From a virus: a stretch of DNA of 44,088 nucleotides. The stretch is taken from the IMG/VR virus record IMGVR_UViG_3300042897_000746, positions 1-44,088 of that record; one strand, written 5' to 3'. The position numbers and the translations under genes are program-made. This document shows positions 26,542 through 34,529 of the stretch, piece after piece. The notes beneath the pieces were generated by a model. The model saw nothing but the letters and a program-made list of their open reading frames with translations, had not been told where the DNA came from and did not search any database. Position 1 is the first letter of the stretch, and each line of letters starts with the position of its first letter.

Positions 26542-27284
26542 TTTGAATATTTTATATCAAGTTCATTAAATAGTTCATGTCCTTTTTTAAGGAATGTACC
26601 GGCCAACTCATATCTTTCATTTAATTCAAAAAATGGAACAGCTCCTAAAAGATGAACCGCCAAATAGAATTTCAAAAGATATTCATCGTACCATTCATAC
26701 ATAATTTTCTCGGCTTCTTTACAAAACTTTGAATATTTTGTACTTTGGTTATTGTATATATGGGTTTCATATTCCATCGCAAAGGATTGCATAAGTTTAC
26801 CGAAGTCATAATAATCCTGTTCTTCTGTTCCTCTAGGATCAATAAAGATAAATTTATTATCATAAAGAATATTACTAACCGTTAAGTCTCCGTGTACAAA
26901 ACCCCATTTAGAAACTCCGTTTAGATTACCTTCATAATGATATCCAGTTCTTCCTTCTAATTTATCAAGATATGATCTGGTATCAACATCCTTACCATAC
27001 CCTTCAAATTTATTAATTATCTGTATAAGATCCTCTAATTGAGTAATTGATTTAGTAATAGATTGTTCACATATTTGATCATACCATGTTGGGAACTTCT
27101 TCATCTTATATGAATATTCACCAATTGGATCAATCTTAATAAAGTTAGGATGTTGGCAATTAAGAAGCCAATCCATTTGTTGTTTAAACTTTTCAGGATA
27201 AACACCAGCTTCTTTTACTACAAAGCTGTCATGGAGATAAACTTTATCTCCGCTGTTTCCAATTAAAATTTTACTATCAGACAT
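26538..27284 (-). CDS. Aminoglycoside-phosphotransferase-fold small-molecule kinase
   Basis: The 248-residue protein has FVHGDLTVSNILYD (His131, Asp133, Asn138) and FIDPRGT (Asp149), the catalytic loop and metal site of the APH/choline-kinase fold, with a VVKEAG lysine at 24 for ATP. It likely phosphorylates a sugar or amino alcohol that the following nucleotidyltransferase activates. It overlaps the upstream HAD gene by 22 bases and the nucleotidyltransferase by 4. Resistance is unlikely given this context. Confidence 0.82.
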   Translation of the reverse strand: MSDSKILIGNSGDKVYLHDSFVVKEAGVYPEKFKQQMDWLLNCQHPNFIKIDPIGEYSYKMKKFPTWYDQICEQSITKSITQLEDLIQIINKFEGYGKDVDTRSYLDKLEGRTGYHYEGNLNGVSKWGFVHGDLTVSNILYDNKFIFIDPRGTEEQDYYDFGKLMQSFAMEYETHIYNNQSTKYSKFCKEAEKIMYEWYDEYLLKFYLAVHLLGAVPFFELNERYELAGTFLKKGHELFNELDIKYSK

Positions 27285-27820
27285 TCAATACCGAGTTTAC
27301 GTGCAAAAGTAGAATCAACCTCAGAATCACCGATCATCATATAATCTTCTTTATTCCATCCATGGGAAGAATTATCATTAAAAATAAGTTCACCCATTTC
27401 AGGATGCGGCTTCTTTTTAGAAACTTCTTCTCTTGTATAAATTCCTAAAAATAAGTCAGGATTAATTCCATGATATGCCATTATTTTATCAACATTTTCT
27501 CTAGAAGAATTTGATGCAATAATACAGTGTTTAGGATAATGATTCTTTATAACATAATGCAATAAATGATTCACTTGTGTTCTGTGAATATTCTTTGCAA
27601 ATATATCTTTTTTATATTCTTGTGCTAATAATGATTCTTCTTCCGAAAGTTGATATTTTTTCAGAAGAACGTCCATGCCATAATTAATATCAGCATGAAT
27701 GCTTTCGATAGGAATTTCAATGTCCAATACTCTTTCAAGAGCATGTTGCCATGATTCTGCATGCACATCAATGGTCTTAACCAAAGTATCATCAAAATCT
27801 ATAATTAAGCACTTCTTCAT
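27263..27820 (-). CDS. HAD-superfamily phosphatase
   Basis: The 185-residue enzyme has IIDFDDTLV (Asp8 nucleophile, Asp10), ASNSS (motif II), a KKKPHPE lysine (motif III) and IGDSEVD (motif IV), so all HAD motifs are intact. The helical cap after motif I is that of subfamily I. It heads an operon with an APH-fold kinase and a nucleotidyltransferase and likely acts on a phosphosugar. It has its own -7 box after a terminator. Confidence 0.88.
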   Translation of the reverse strand: MKKCLIIDFDDTLVKTIDVHAESWQHALERVLDIEIPIESIHADINYGMDVLLKKYQLSEEESLLAQEYKKDIFAKNIHRTQVNHLLHYVIKNHYPKHCIIASNSSRENVDKIMAYHGINPDLFLGIYTREEVSKKKPHPEMGELIFNDNSSHGWNKEDYMMIGDSEVDSTFARKLGIECLIVKF

Positions 27821-27845
27821 TACAATCTTTGAATTTATTATTATA

Positions 27846-27853
27846 CAAAGATA
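27846..27853 (-). promoter_or_regulatory. Bacteroidota-type -7 box TATCTTTG
   Basis: The minus strand reads TATCTTTG, an exact match to the Bacteroidota TAnnTTTG box, 26-33 bases before the HAD gene ATG. It lies just past the terminator at 27890-27920. No clear -33 TTTG is seen at the normal spacing. It probably starts the HAD-kinase-nucleotidyltransferase operon with host sigma factor. Confidence 0.5.
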
Positions 27854-27889
27854 TTGAAAAAGGTTTTAAGTAAATAGGACTTTTTACAA

Positions 27890-27920
27890 AAGAAAAGGAC
27901 CATCTTTCGATGGCCCTTTC
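27890..27920 (-). terminator. Intrinsic terminator of the Hc1-like late unit
   Basis: On the minus strand AAAGGGCCATC and GATGGTCCTTT pair over 11 bases (one G-U) around GAAA, a stable tetraloop, followed by TCTTTT. It lies 24 bases past the stop of the 84-residue gene and ends that unit. Confidence 0.85.
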
Positions 27921-27943
27921 TCGGATCAAGGATTGATTAAAGA

Positions 27944-28198
27944 TTACTCTCTAATCTTAAACTTTTTTGTAATTTCTATAACATCTTTAGGATTGTTCCA
28001 AGACCAGTCTTTCATTTGATTAAAATCATAACCAGTAACTTGTAAAAATTGATCAACGATACCCGTTAGAGATTCATAACCGTCATCGATGTAATCTTCG
28101 ATATCTGCGTCTGAAATAGTTTCGGTATCTCTTCTATTTACTTTAATGTCATAGAAGTTTTCCTTTATAAATTCTTCAAATAATCTAAGACGTTTCAT
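27944..28198 (-). CDS. Small late protein with capsid-targeting-like N-terminus
   Basis: The 84-residue acidic protein begins MKRLRLFEEFIKENF. This resembles the T4 capsid-targeting sequence of internal head proteins (MKTYQEFIAEA), including an IxE site where the T4 prohead protease cuts; here cutting would fall after Glu13. The remainder is not recognised. It lies 5 bases after the Hc1-like gene, which has a TATAAATA late box, and before a terminator, so the two form a late unit. Packaging inside the head is inferred, not shown. Confidence 0.65.
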   Translation of the reverse strand: MKRLRLFEEFIKENFYDIKVNRRDTETISDADIEDYIDDGYESLTGIVDQFLQVTGYDFNQMKDWSWNNPKDVIEITKKFKIRE

Positions 28199-28203
28199 AA
28201 AAA

Positions 28204-28380
28204 TTAAAGATTATTTTTAGTCTCCTGTACGTGAACTCTTAATTCTTGTGAAAGATTTTTAATATCCTGCATAGCCTTACGAATTCTTACGGCAGCTGCC
28301 TTATTTCCTTTTACATAGAATTTTTCTACATCATCAGCTACTGATTCGATGATTGCTTTGATTTCATTAAATTTTTCCAT
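28204..28380 (-). CDS. Histone H1-like DNA-binding protein (Hc1 family of Bacteroidota)
   Basis: This 58-residue frame is short but clearly coding. It reads MEKFNEIKAIIES, then EKFYVKGNKAAAVRIRK and a helical end with LSQELRVHVQE. That is the pattern I know from the ~58-residue histone H1/Hc1-like proteins common in Bacteroidota: MEKF start, DxxKFxxKGNKAA, RxRKxMQ and QElRVxVQ. It should be a small basic-acidic helical DNA-binding protein. The gene has a perfect TATAAATA late box 19-26 bases upstream, so it may act in DNA packaging or in the virion. It is a strong sign of gene acquisition from the host group. Confidence 0.85.
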   Translation of the reverse strand: MEKFNEIKAIIESVADDVEKFYVKGNKAAAVRIRKAMQDIKNLSQELRVHVQETKNNL

Positions 28381-28398
28381 AATTGTTGTTTTAGTTAT

Positions 28399-28416
28399 TA
28401 TTTATAGTATATATTC
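28399..28416 (-). promoter_or_regulatory. Late promoter: GAATATATA followed by TATAAATA
   Basis: The minus strand reads GAATATATACTATAAATA. The second half is the exact T4 late consensus TATAAATA and the first half matches the start of the GAATATATAAAAC boxes before virion genes. It lies between the end of the GT2 gene and the Hc1-like ATG, so it defines a separate late unit inside the sugar island. Confidence 0.65.
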
Positions 28417-28446
28417 ACAGTTGATTAGTTTTCACCGTTATCTTAA

Positions 28447-29346
28447 TTAAAATTTTCCTTTTCTATTTCGATAAAAGCTAGTTAATCTAGGTATGTACAT
28501 ATACTTATGACCCTTATCCTTAATGACCTTCATCATTCTGCTAAACATATCAACATCAGCAGGTGCAGTTTTAGTCATAGGTATTTTAGGTTCAGTTTTT
28601 GATTGTTCTTCGGCATCACGATATCTAGGATCACCAATCATACTAGGTCTCCATGATACGGCAGAGTGGCTAACATCCCCATGCGTATATCCTAAATTAT
28701 TAGGCTCAATTGTACCGGTGTGTCTGTCCTCATTAGGTTGATACATATATTTCTTAGAAGAATTTGTTGCGTCTACCTTTTTGCGGCTTCTTGTAAATAC
28801 GTATGCAAGTTCAGGATATTGAGTATATGCCTTGGCTAAAAGTTCTAAATGATCAGGGCTCCATTTATCGTCGTGATCAATTCTAACAATATAATCAATC
28901 CCGTCAGATTTTGCCATCTGAAGACCTTTATTTGCAGCACCACATCCTGCCGTATATCTAAATTGCTGTTTAGAAAAACCTTTATTCCTTTCCCCAGGTG
29001 ATGATAGGTTATGATATTTAATTTTACCTTTAGGAACAACCTCATCCATTACGGCTTTGATTTCTTCGTCACCATCGTAAGCATCACCAACAAGATAAAC
29101 CACATAGTTATCGTACTTTTGATCGCGTATACACCCTAATGAATCTCTTAATAGATCCGGTGTATTCATAAATTTCTGACGACCCGTTTGAGCCCCACCG
29201 TCTGATATTTTATGCGTAGGCATTACTATACCAAACTTAATCTTCTTATCAATTTCATTGGTTAAATTCTTTTCGAGTAAAACCTCAAAATTAGGACCAA
29301 TGTAATTTTCAATTAAAAGAAAATCACTATATGAAATTAATTTCAT
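28447..29346 (-). CDS. GT2-like glycosyltransferase with capsid-targeting-like N-terminus
   Basis: The 299-residue GT-A enzyme has FGIVMPTH, YVVYLVGDAYDGDEE, GAANKGLQMA and YIVRIDHDDKWSPDHLELL, the usual GT2 donor and metal motifs. A later SAVSWRPSM and ADVDMFSRMM lie on the acceptor side. The first ~35 residues (MKLISYSDFLLIENY) are not part of the fold; they resemble the short start of the nearby 84-residue protein, with an E-N-aromatic at 13-15. It overlaps the aminotransferase gene by four bases. Whether the extension targets the head is a guess. Confidence 0.8.
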   Translation of the reverse strand: MKLISYSDFLLIENYIGPNFEVLLEKNLTNEIDKKIKFGIVMPTHKISDGGAQTGRQKFMNTPDLLRDSLGCIRDQKYDNYVVYLVGDAYDGDEEIKAVMDEVVPKGKIKYHNLSSPGERNKGFSKQQFRYTAGCGAANKGLQMAKSDGIDYIVRIDHDDKWSPDHLELLAKAYTQYPELAYVFTRSRKKVDATNSSKKYMYQPNEDRHTGTIEPNNLGYTHGDVSHSAVSWRPSMIGDPRYRDAEEQSKTEPKIPMTKTAPADVDMFSRMMKVIKDKGHKYMYIPRLTSFYRNRKGKF

Positions 29347-30449
29347 TTCTTAAAGAATTTTTTTATTTCTTCTATAACTTTATTAAGCTCTTCATCTGTC
29401 ATGCTAGTTCCTGATGGTAAACATATACCATATTGAAACAGAATATCAGATGTTCCATTTATATATTTATGAGCAGGTGTATATGCCGGCTGCTGATGTA
29501 TTGGGCACCAAATTCTTCTTGACTCAATATTTGATTTTTCTAAATGTTCAATAAGATCCTCTGGTTTATATTCAATAGGTAATACTGCGCATGTTAACCA
29601 CATATTTGATCTATCATTAGGTCTTTCAGATTGGAATCCTAAAAAGAATTCACCTAATTCCTTTCTATAAATTTCATTAATTTCACGCGTTCTTCTGATA
29701 CGATCTTCTATTACTTCCATTTGGCCTATTCCTATCGCAGCAAGAACATTACTTAATCTATAATTATAGCCAACTTCAGTATGCCAATAATAAGGAAGGG
29801 GATCTTTTGCTTGTGTAGAAAGATATCTCATATAAGTTGCATACTCTTCATTATCAGTTACTATCATTCCACCGCCTGATGTTGTTAATAACTTATTTCC
29901 ATTATAAGAATATACCCCAATATCTCCAAATGTACCGGTATGCTTTCCGTTGAAGGTTGATCCTAAACTTTCGGCAGCATCTTCAATAATAGGAATATTA
30001 TGTTCATTTGCAATTTTTCTTATAGCATCCATTTCACAAGGAACACCAAATAAGTGAACAGGAATTATTGCTTTAGGCTTCTTTGGAAGATTAAGTATTG
30101 CTCCTTCTAATAAAATAGGATCCAAATTCCAAAATGTAGGTTCACTATCAATATAAACCGGATTTGCACCCATATACTTAATAGGGTTAACAGTACCTGC
30201 AAAGGTTAGTGTAGAACAAATCACATAATCACCTTCTTCTACTCCAACTGCTTTTAATGCAAGATGTAAACCTGCAGTTGCAGATGTAACAGCTATTGCA
30301 TATTTTGCACCAGTATATTCTTTGGTGATTTCCTCGAACTTAGTTAAATGAGGTCCTATTGGAGCAATCCAATTTTCATCAAATACTTCTTTAATGTATT
30401 CGATTTCCTTTCCTGACATATGAGGTGGTGATAGGTAAATTCTTTTCAT
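29343..30449 (-). CDS. DegT/DnrJ/EryC1-family sugar aminotransferase (PglE/EpsN-like)
   Basis: The 368-residue PLP enzyme begins IYLSPPHMSGKEIEYIKE and NWIAPIGP, closely resembling the UDP-4-keto-6-deoxy-GlcNAc 4-aminotransferases (PglE, EpsN). EDAAESLGSTFNG and SYNGNKLLTTSGGG, with the Schiff-base Lys, are intact. NYRLSNVLAAIG and GICLPSGT complete the family pattern. The upstream dehydratase would provide its substrate, giving a UDP-bacillosamine-type amino sugar. Four-base overlaps on both sides show tight coupling. Confidence 0.92.
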   Translation of the reverse strand: MKRIYLSPPHMSGKEIEYIKEVFDENWIAPIGPHLTKFEEITKEYTGAKYAIAVTSATAGLHLALKAVGVEEGDYVICSTLTFAGTVNPIKYMGANPVYIDSEPTFWNLDPILLEGAILNLPKKPKAIIPVHLFGVPCEMDAIRKIANEHNIPIIEDAAESLGSTFNGKHTGTFGDIGVYSYNGNKLLTTSGGGMIVTDNEEYATYMRYLSTQAKDPLPYYWHTEVGYNYRLSNVLAAIGIGQMEVIEDRIRRTREINEIYRKELGEFFLGFQSERPNDRSNMWLTCAVLPIEYKPEDLIEHLEKSNIESRRIWCPIHQQPAYTPAHKYINGTSDILFQYGICLPSGTSMTDEELNKVIEEIKKFFKK

Positions 30450-31528
30450 ATTTCATTATCTCTTTTGAATTCTGGTACTATGTTTTTAACAAGCGAGATA
30501 ATTCTATAAAAATCATTATCTCTTAGTTTTGCTAATCTTTCAATATCTGGTATAACTCTCTTAAAATCAATAGCAGTATGTTTAAGTTTCATTATGTTTG
30601 GGTCATCTGTTGTTATTTGATTTTCGCCATTACATAATAACTCTTCATATAATTTTTCACCAGGTCTTAACCCGATTATCTTGATTGGAATTTCGGGTTT
30701 ATTTAATAGTTTAATTAGGTTTTTTGCAAGATCCAAAATTTTTACAGCCTCACCCATATCAAAAATAAAGATCTCTCCACCTTTACCTATTGATGATGCC
30801 TGTAATACAAGCTGACATGCTTCTGGTATTGTCATAAAATAACGAATGACCTCTTCGTGTGTTACTTCAACCGGACCACCTGCATTTATCTGTTCAATGA
30901 AAGTAGGAATAACAGACCCACGAGATCCTAATACATTACCGAATCTGGTTGTAATGAATGAAGTATTAGATTTCTCATTTAAGAATTGTGTATAAATTTC
31001 AGCAATTCTTTTCGTTGCACCCATAATATTTGTAGGGTTAACTGCCTTATCCGTTGAAACCATTACAAATTTTTCAACATTATGATAATATGCAGTGTCT
31101 GCTACATTCTTTGTTCCTAAAACATTAGTCTTAATGGCTTCAATTGGATTTCTTTCCATCATAGGAACGTGCTTATAAGCAGATGCATGAAATACCACAT
31201 TAGGTTTAAAGCTTTCAAATATTTCTTCAAGTCTACCTTTATCTCTAACATCACCTATTACATAACGAATATGTACATCTTTAGCAATTTTAGAAATTTC
31301 CTGCTCAAGATAAAAAAGAGGTGTTTCGGCATTATCATAAACTATGATTGTAGATGCTTTGAATTTAACAAGTTGTCTTACAATTTCACTACCGATTGAT
31401 CCGCAACCGCCTGTTACAAGGACTCTCTTGCCTTTTATGAATTTTTCAATATTATCTACATCGGTCTGAATAGGATCACGACCGAGTAGATCATTATAAT
31501 TTATAGGTTGATTTAACAAACTGTTCAT
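30446..31528 (-). CDS. UDP-GlcNAc 4,6-dehydratase, soluble PglF/WbpM-type
   Basis: The frame extends to 31549 but only with TTG; ATG 31528 (360 residues) is preferred, overlapping the Nudix gene by 35 bases. It has INYNDLLGRDP, the Rossmann TGGCGSIGSE, ASAYKHVPMME and VSTDKAVNPTNIMGATKR. Met sits where inverting PseB-type enzymes have the catalytic Tyr; that is the PglF/WbpM retaining type. The usual N-terminal membrane helices are missing, so it is a soluble catalytic domain. The expected product is UDP-4-keto-6-deoxy-GlcNAc for the aminotransferase next door. Confidence 0.9.
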   Translation of the reverse strand: MNSLLNQPINYNDLLGRDPIQTDVDNIEKFIKGKRVLVTGGCGSIGSEIVRQLVKFKASTIIVYDNAETPLFYLEQEISKIAKDVHIRYVIGDVRDKGRLEEIFESFKPNVVFHASAYKHVPMMERNPIEAIKTNVLGTKNVADTAYYHNVEKFVMVSTDKAVNPTNIMGATKRIAEIYTQFLNEKSNTSFITTRFGNVLGSRGSVIPTFIEQINAGGPVEVTHEEVIRYFMTIPEACQLVLQASSIGKGGEIFIFDMGEAVKILDLAKNLIKLLNKPEIPIKIIGLRPGEKLYEELLCNGENQITTDDPNIMKLKHTAIDFKRVIPDIERLAKLRDNDFYRIISLVKNIVPEFKRDNEI

Positions 31529-31988
31529 ATGATAATAGGTTAGATTCAAGTAAACCCTTTCCCATTAAATTGGAAATTAAGCTCACCTGAGATTTCATTA
31601 CTCTCTTCATGGCTTCCTTATAAGGTAAAAAACCAGCCCAGTCTATTTCTTCAACTTGTAATTGAGACTTAGGTACCTTAATATCTTTAAGACCTATTTG
31701 GGAAAGATCATCAATCTTAACAATGTAATAGGATACGATTTTGTTAAATTTATGTTCTCTTGAAGTCAAAGTAAAAGTATGTTCAGTTGTATCAATCAGA
31801 GAAAGAGGTACCTTGATTCCAACCTCTTCATACGTTTCTCTAATTGCAGCCGATAACTTATCTTCGCCTTCCTCTATTCCACCTTTAGGAATACCGTATG
31901 ATCCCCACCATCCGCGGCCTGTGGTATGGCCTAATAGTACCATACCTTTATAAATTATTGCAAGACCAGCAGATTTTTTAGTTATCAT
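31494..31988 (-). CDS. Nudix hydrolase
   Basis: The 164-residue protein has an intact Nudix box: GGIEEGEDKLSAAIRETYEE followed by VGI, fitting G-x5-E-x7-REU-x-EE-x-G-U. The upstream PKGG and the GHTTGRGWWG entry resemble diadenosine-polyphosphate or mRNA-cap-type Nudix enzymes, but the substrate cannot be told. It overlaps kdsA by four bases and the dehydratase by 35. Confidence 0.88.
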   Translation of the reverse strand: MITKKSAGLAIIYKGMVLLGHTTGRGWWGSYGIPKGGIEEGEDKLSAAIRETYEEVGIKVPLSLIDTTEHTFTLTSREHKFNKIVSYYIVKIDDLSQIGLKDIKVPKSQLQVEEIDWAGFLPYKEAMKRVMKSQVSLISNLMGKGLLESNLLSYEQFVKSTYKL

Positions 31989-32725
31989 ATATTATTTATC
32001 CGTGACAGTAACCATCCTAGTTCAACTTGACTGTCTGCATCAGATATTGCTTGATTTGGGTTTGGATGAGTTTCAATAAATACTCCGTCATATTCAAAGA
32101 TTTTTGCAGCAAGAGCATACTTCTTAGCAAGTTCTCTGTCACCGCCGGTAGTTTCACCTTTTGGTTTTTGTGTTGAATGTGTACAGTCAAGTATTACACC
32201 ATCAGAAAATGATTTAAGAATATCCACAGCCCTAAAGTCAGGCAATAGACCACTATAACCAAACGAAGTTCCTCTTTCGGTTATATAAACTCTAGCTTTA
32301 GGATTTACTTCTCTTATCTTATTTACAACATGTTCCATTGCCTCGGGTGCAAGCCATTGACCTTTCTTAACATTAATTTCATTAAACCATTTTGCACATT
32401 CAATAATAAGGTCTGTTTGCCTACAAAGAAATGCAGGAATTTGTATCATATCAATTAAATGGTGAAGCTCTTTAGCCTGCCAAGGTTCATGAATATCAGT
32501 TAATGTCTTAACATTTGGATATGTATTTTTTATCCATGTAAAGATCTCTTTACCTTTTTCTAAACCTGGTCCTCTATTTGAGTATACCGATGTCCTATTT
32601 GCTTTATCAAAAGAACCTTTAAAGTACCAATCTTTACCCTGCATAACAGGGTAAAGATCATCTAATACTTGTTTACAAATTTCTTGACTCTCTAATGAGC
32701 AAGGTCCTAAAATGTATTTTTTCAT
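31985..32725 (-). CDS. kdsA: 3-deoxy-D-manno-octulosonate 8-phosphate synthase (KdsA)
   Basis: The 246-residue TIM barrel begins ILGPCSLES and has FKGSFDKANRTS, SNRGPGLEKG, LTDIHEPWQ, a PAFLCRQTDL block and CTHSTQKP. These are conserved KdsA motifs binding phosphoenolpyruvate and arabinose 5-phosphate. NeuB-type sialic-acid synthases lack SFDKANRTS. It is slightly shorter than bacterial KdsA (~280). Kdo belongs to the lipopolysaccharide core, so the phage may alter host LPS or use Kdo in its own glycan. It follows nrdA by 10 bases. Confidence 0.92.
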   Translation of the reverse strand: MKKYILGPCSLESQEICKQVLDDLYPVMQGKDWYFKGSFDKANRTSVYSNRGPGLEKGKEIFTWIKNTYPNVKTLTDIHEPWQAKELHHLIDMIQIPAFLCRQTDLIIECAKWFNEINVKKGQWLAPEAMEHVVNKIREVNPKARVYITERGTSFGYSGLLPDFRAVDILKSFSDGVILDCTHSTQKPKGETTGGDRELAKKYALAAKIFEYDGVFIETHPNPNQAISDADSQVELGWLLSRINNI

Positions 32726-32735
32726 AACTTATAAT

Positions 32736-34517
32736 TTATCCATCACACGATAGACAGTCTGGATCCATTGCTTTAGCAGCAATATCTCCACGAAGAACAG
32801 ATTCCGTTCTCATGTAATAAAGTGTCTTAATACCTAACTTCCAGGCTTCCATGTGGACTTGATTAATCCACTTTGGTGTAGCTTCTTTAGGGAAGGCGAG
32901 ATTAAGTGATACAGATTGATCAATGTACTGTTGGCGAATTCCTGCTTGCTTTACCAATTCTAATTGGTTAATTTCCTTAAAGGTTTTGAACACATCCTTA
33001 AATGGTGTAGCTTCTTCAAATTGTGGAACCTCTTTAACTTTAGTTAATTCTCCTCTAACAAAACACCATTCATCTAAGAATTTTAGATCCTGTACAGAAC
33101 CGCCATCGGCAAGTACTTTATCCCAGACTTTTTTATTATTATGACCCATTCTTTCAAAGTATTCTTCAAGAATTGGGTTCTTTCTAATAAAGGTACCCTT
33201 GGCGGATTGGTCAGTCCAAATATTAGCAGGAATAGGTTCAATACCTGCAGAAACACCACCTGCCAATTTAGAATTAGATACAGTTGGAGCAATTGCTCTT
33301 AGGTGGGTATTTCTAAAACCAGTATCTCTACACCAAAGAGGTTCACCGTATGCTTCAGCTAATGCACGACTAGCGCGTTCACTTTCAATTCTAATTTGTG
33401 AAAAGATTTTACGCGTTTCAAACTGAGCCTGAAGACCTTCGAATGATACTCCTCTCTGTTGTAAATATGTATGCCAACCTAATACCCCTAATCCTAATGC
33501 TCTACCTTTCTCTGCTGTCCTAACAGAGTTTTCAAAACCACGCATGCCTTTTGCCTTTTGAATAAATTCTTCCAAGACACCGTCTAGGAACCAAATAGAA
33601 TCATAGATAAGATCGGTATCTTTCCATTCATTATATTTAGCAAGGTTAAGAGAAGATAGGCAGCATACGAATGAATGATTCTCATCGGTGAATAAAGTAA
33701 TCTCTGAACAAATATTTGTCATAAATACTTTAAGACCGTTTCTCTTATATGAATCTGGGTTTTGTTTATTGACATTACCACGATACATTATGTAAGGTTG
33801 ACCAGTTTGTCTTCTCTTTTGAAGTACGGCCGCATATCTACGACGGGCTTCAGAATCACCTTCCTCAACCTTTCTCATAAACTTGTCACTGACAACAACA
33901 CACTGATTCATATTTAAACATTGACGATTAATATCGCCTTTAGGTTCTCTAATTTCTAGCCATTCCCAAAAGTCACCATGTTCAATATTAACATTTGTAC
34001 TTGATGCACCACGCCTAACAGCACCTTGGTTTGTTGCAAGAATAGTTGAATCATTAATTTTAATGAATGGTACAACCCCGTCACTAGTTCCATTATCCGT
34101 AATAGGAGAACCTGCAGGACGAATCTGATTATGGCAAATTCCAACCCCACCACCATGTTTAGCCAATAACATTAATTCAAGATTCTTCTGTCCAATTTCT
34201 TGAATTGAATCTCCAACATCAATACCAAAACAACTAATAGGAAGACCTCGTTCAGTACCAGTATTACTTAACACTGGTGTGGCAAGATTAAGCCACCCTT
34301 TCCATACATAATCAAAAAATTTCTTTGCAAGATCTGGTCTCTTTAGGCGATTTGCCACCACAGTTGAAACTCTCCAATATGCATCACGAGGTGTCTCATG
34401 TGCTAAGCAGTATCCTTTTGATATTGTCTTTAAATAAACTTCGGTATGACCCCAATCTGGATAGTCTGTACCTTTTTCCCAATTAAGCTCTTGAGCTATT
34501 TTTTCTACTTCTGTCAT
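32736..34517 (-). CDS. nrdA: Class I ribonucleotide reductase large subunit (NrdA), no ATP cone
   Basis: The enzyme reduces ribonucleoside diphosphates for phage DNA synthesis. LNLATPVLSNTGTERGLPIS with CFGID gives the first active-site Cys; NICSEITLF carries the Asn, Cys and Glu of the radical site; FVCCLSSLNLAKY carries the second redox Cys. The tail CLSCDG is the C-terminal CxxC reductant. At 593 residues it is shorter than typical NrdA (~760) because it starts directly before the catalytic barrel; the ATP-cone domain is absent, so dATP feedback inhibition is probably lost. It follows nrdB by 12 bases. Confidence 0.95.
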   Translation of the reverse strand: MTEVEKIAQELNWEKGTDYPDWGHTEVYLKTISKGYCLAHETPRDAYWRVSTVVANRLKRPDLAKKFFDYVWKGWLNLATPVLSNTGTERGLPISCFGIDVGDSIQEIGQKNLELMLLAKHGGGVGICHNQIRPAGSPITDNGTSDGVVPFIKINDSTILATNQGAVRRGASSTNVNIEHGDFWEWLEIREPKGDINRQCLNMNQCVVVSDKFMRKVEEGDSEARRRYAAVLQKRRQTGQPYIMYRGNVNKQNPDSYKRNGLKVFMTNICSEITLFTDENHSFVCCLSSLNLAKYNEWKDTDLIYDSIWFLDGVLEEFIQKAKGMRGFENSVRTAEKGRALGLGVLGWHTYLQQRGVSFEGLQAQFETRKIFSQIRIESERASRALAEAYGEPLWCRDTGFRNTHLRAIAPTVSNSKLAGGVSAGIEPIPANIWTDQSAKGTFIRKNPILEEYFERMGHNNKKVWDKVLADGGSVQDLKFLDEWCFVRGELTKVKEVPQFEEATPFKDVFKTFKEINQLELVKQAGIRQQYIDQSVSLNLAFPKEATPKWINQVHMEAWKLGIKTLYYMRTESVLRGDIAAKAMDPDCLSCDG

Positions 34518-34529
34518 AAATTATTAAAA

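Noticed and set aside
26538-27284. Antibiotic-resistance phosphotransferase
   Set aside because: The fold is that of the APH family, but overlaps with a HAD phosphatase and a nucleotidyltransferase point to sugar or alcohol activation.
30446-31549. Dehydratase start at 31549 and DUF2828 protein start at 40990
   Set aside because: Both would need TTG codons, while good ATG codons lie a few residues downstream at 31528 and 40981.
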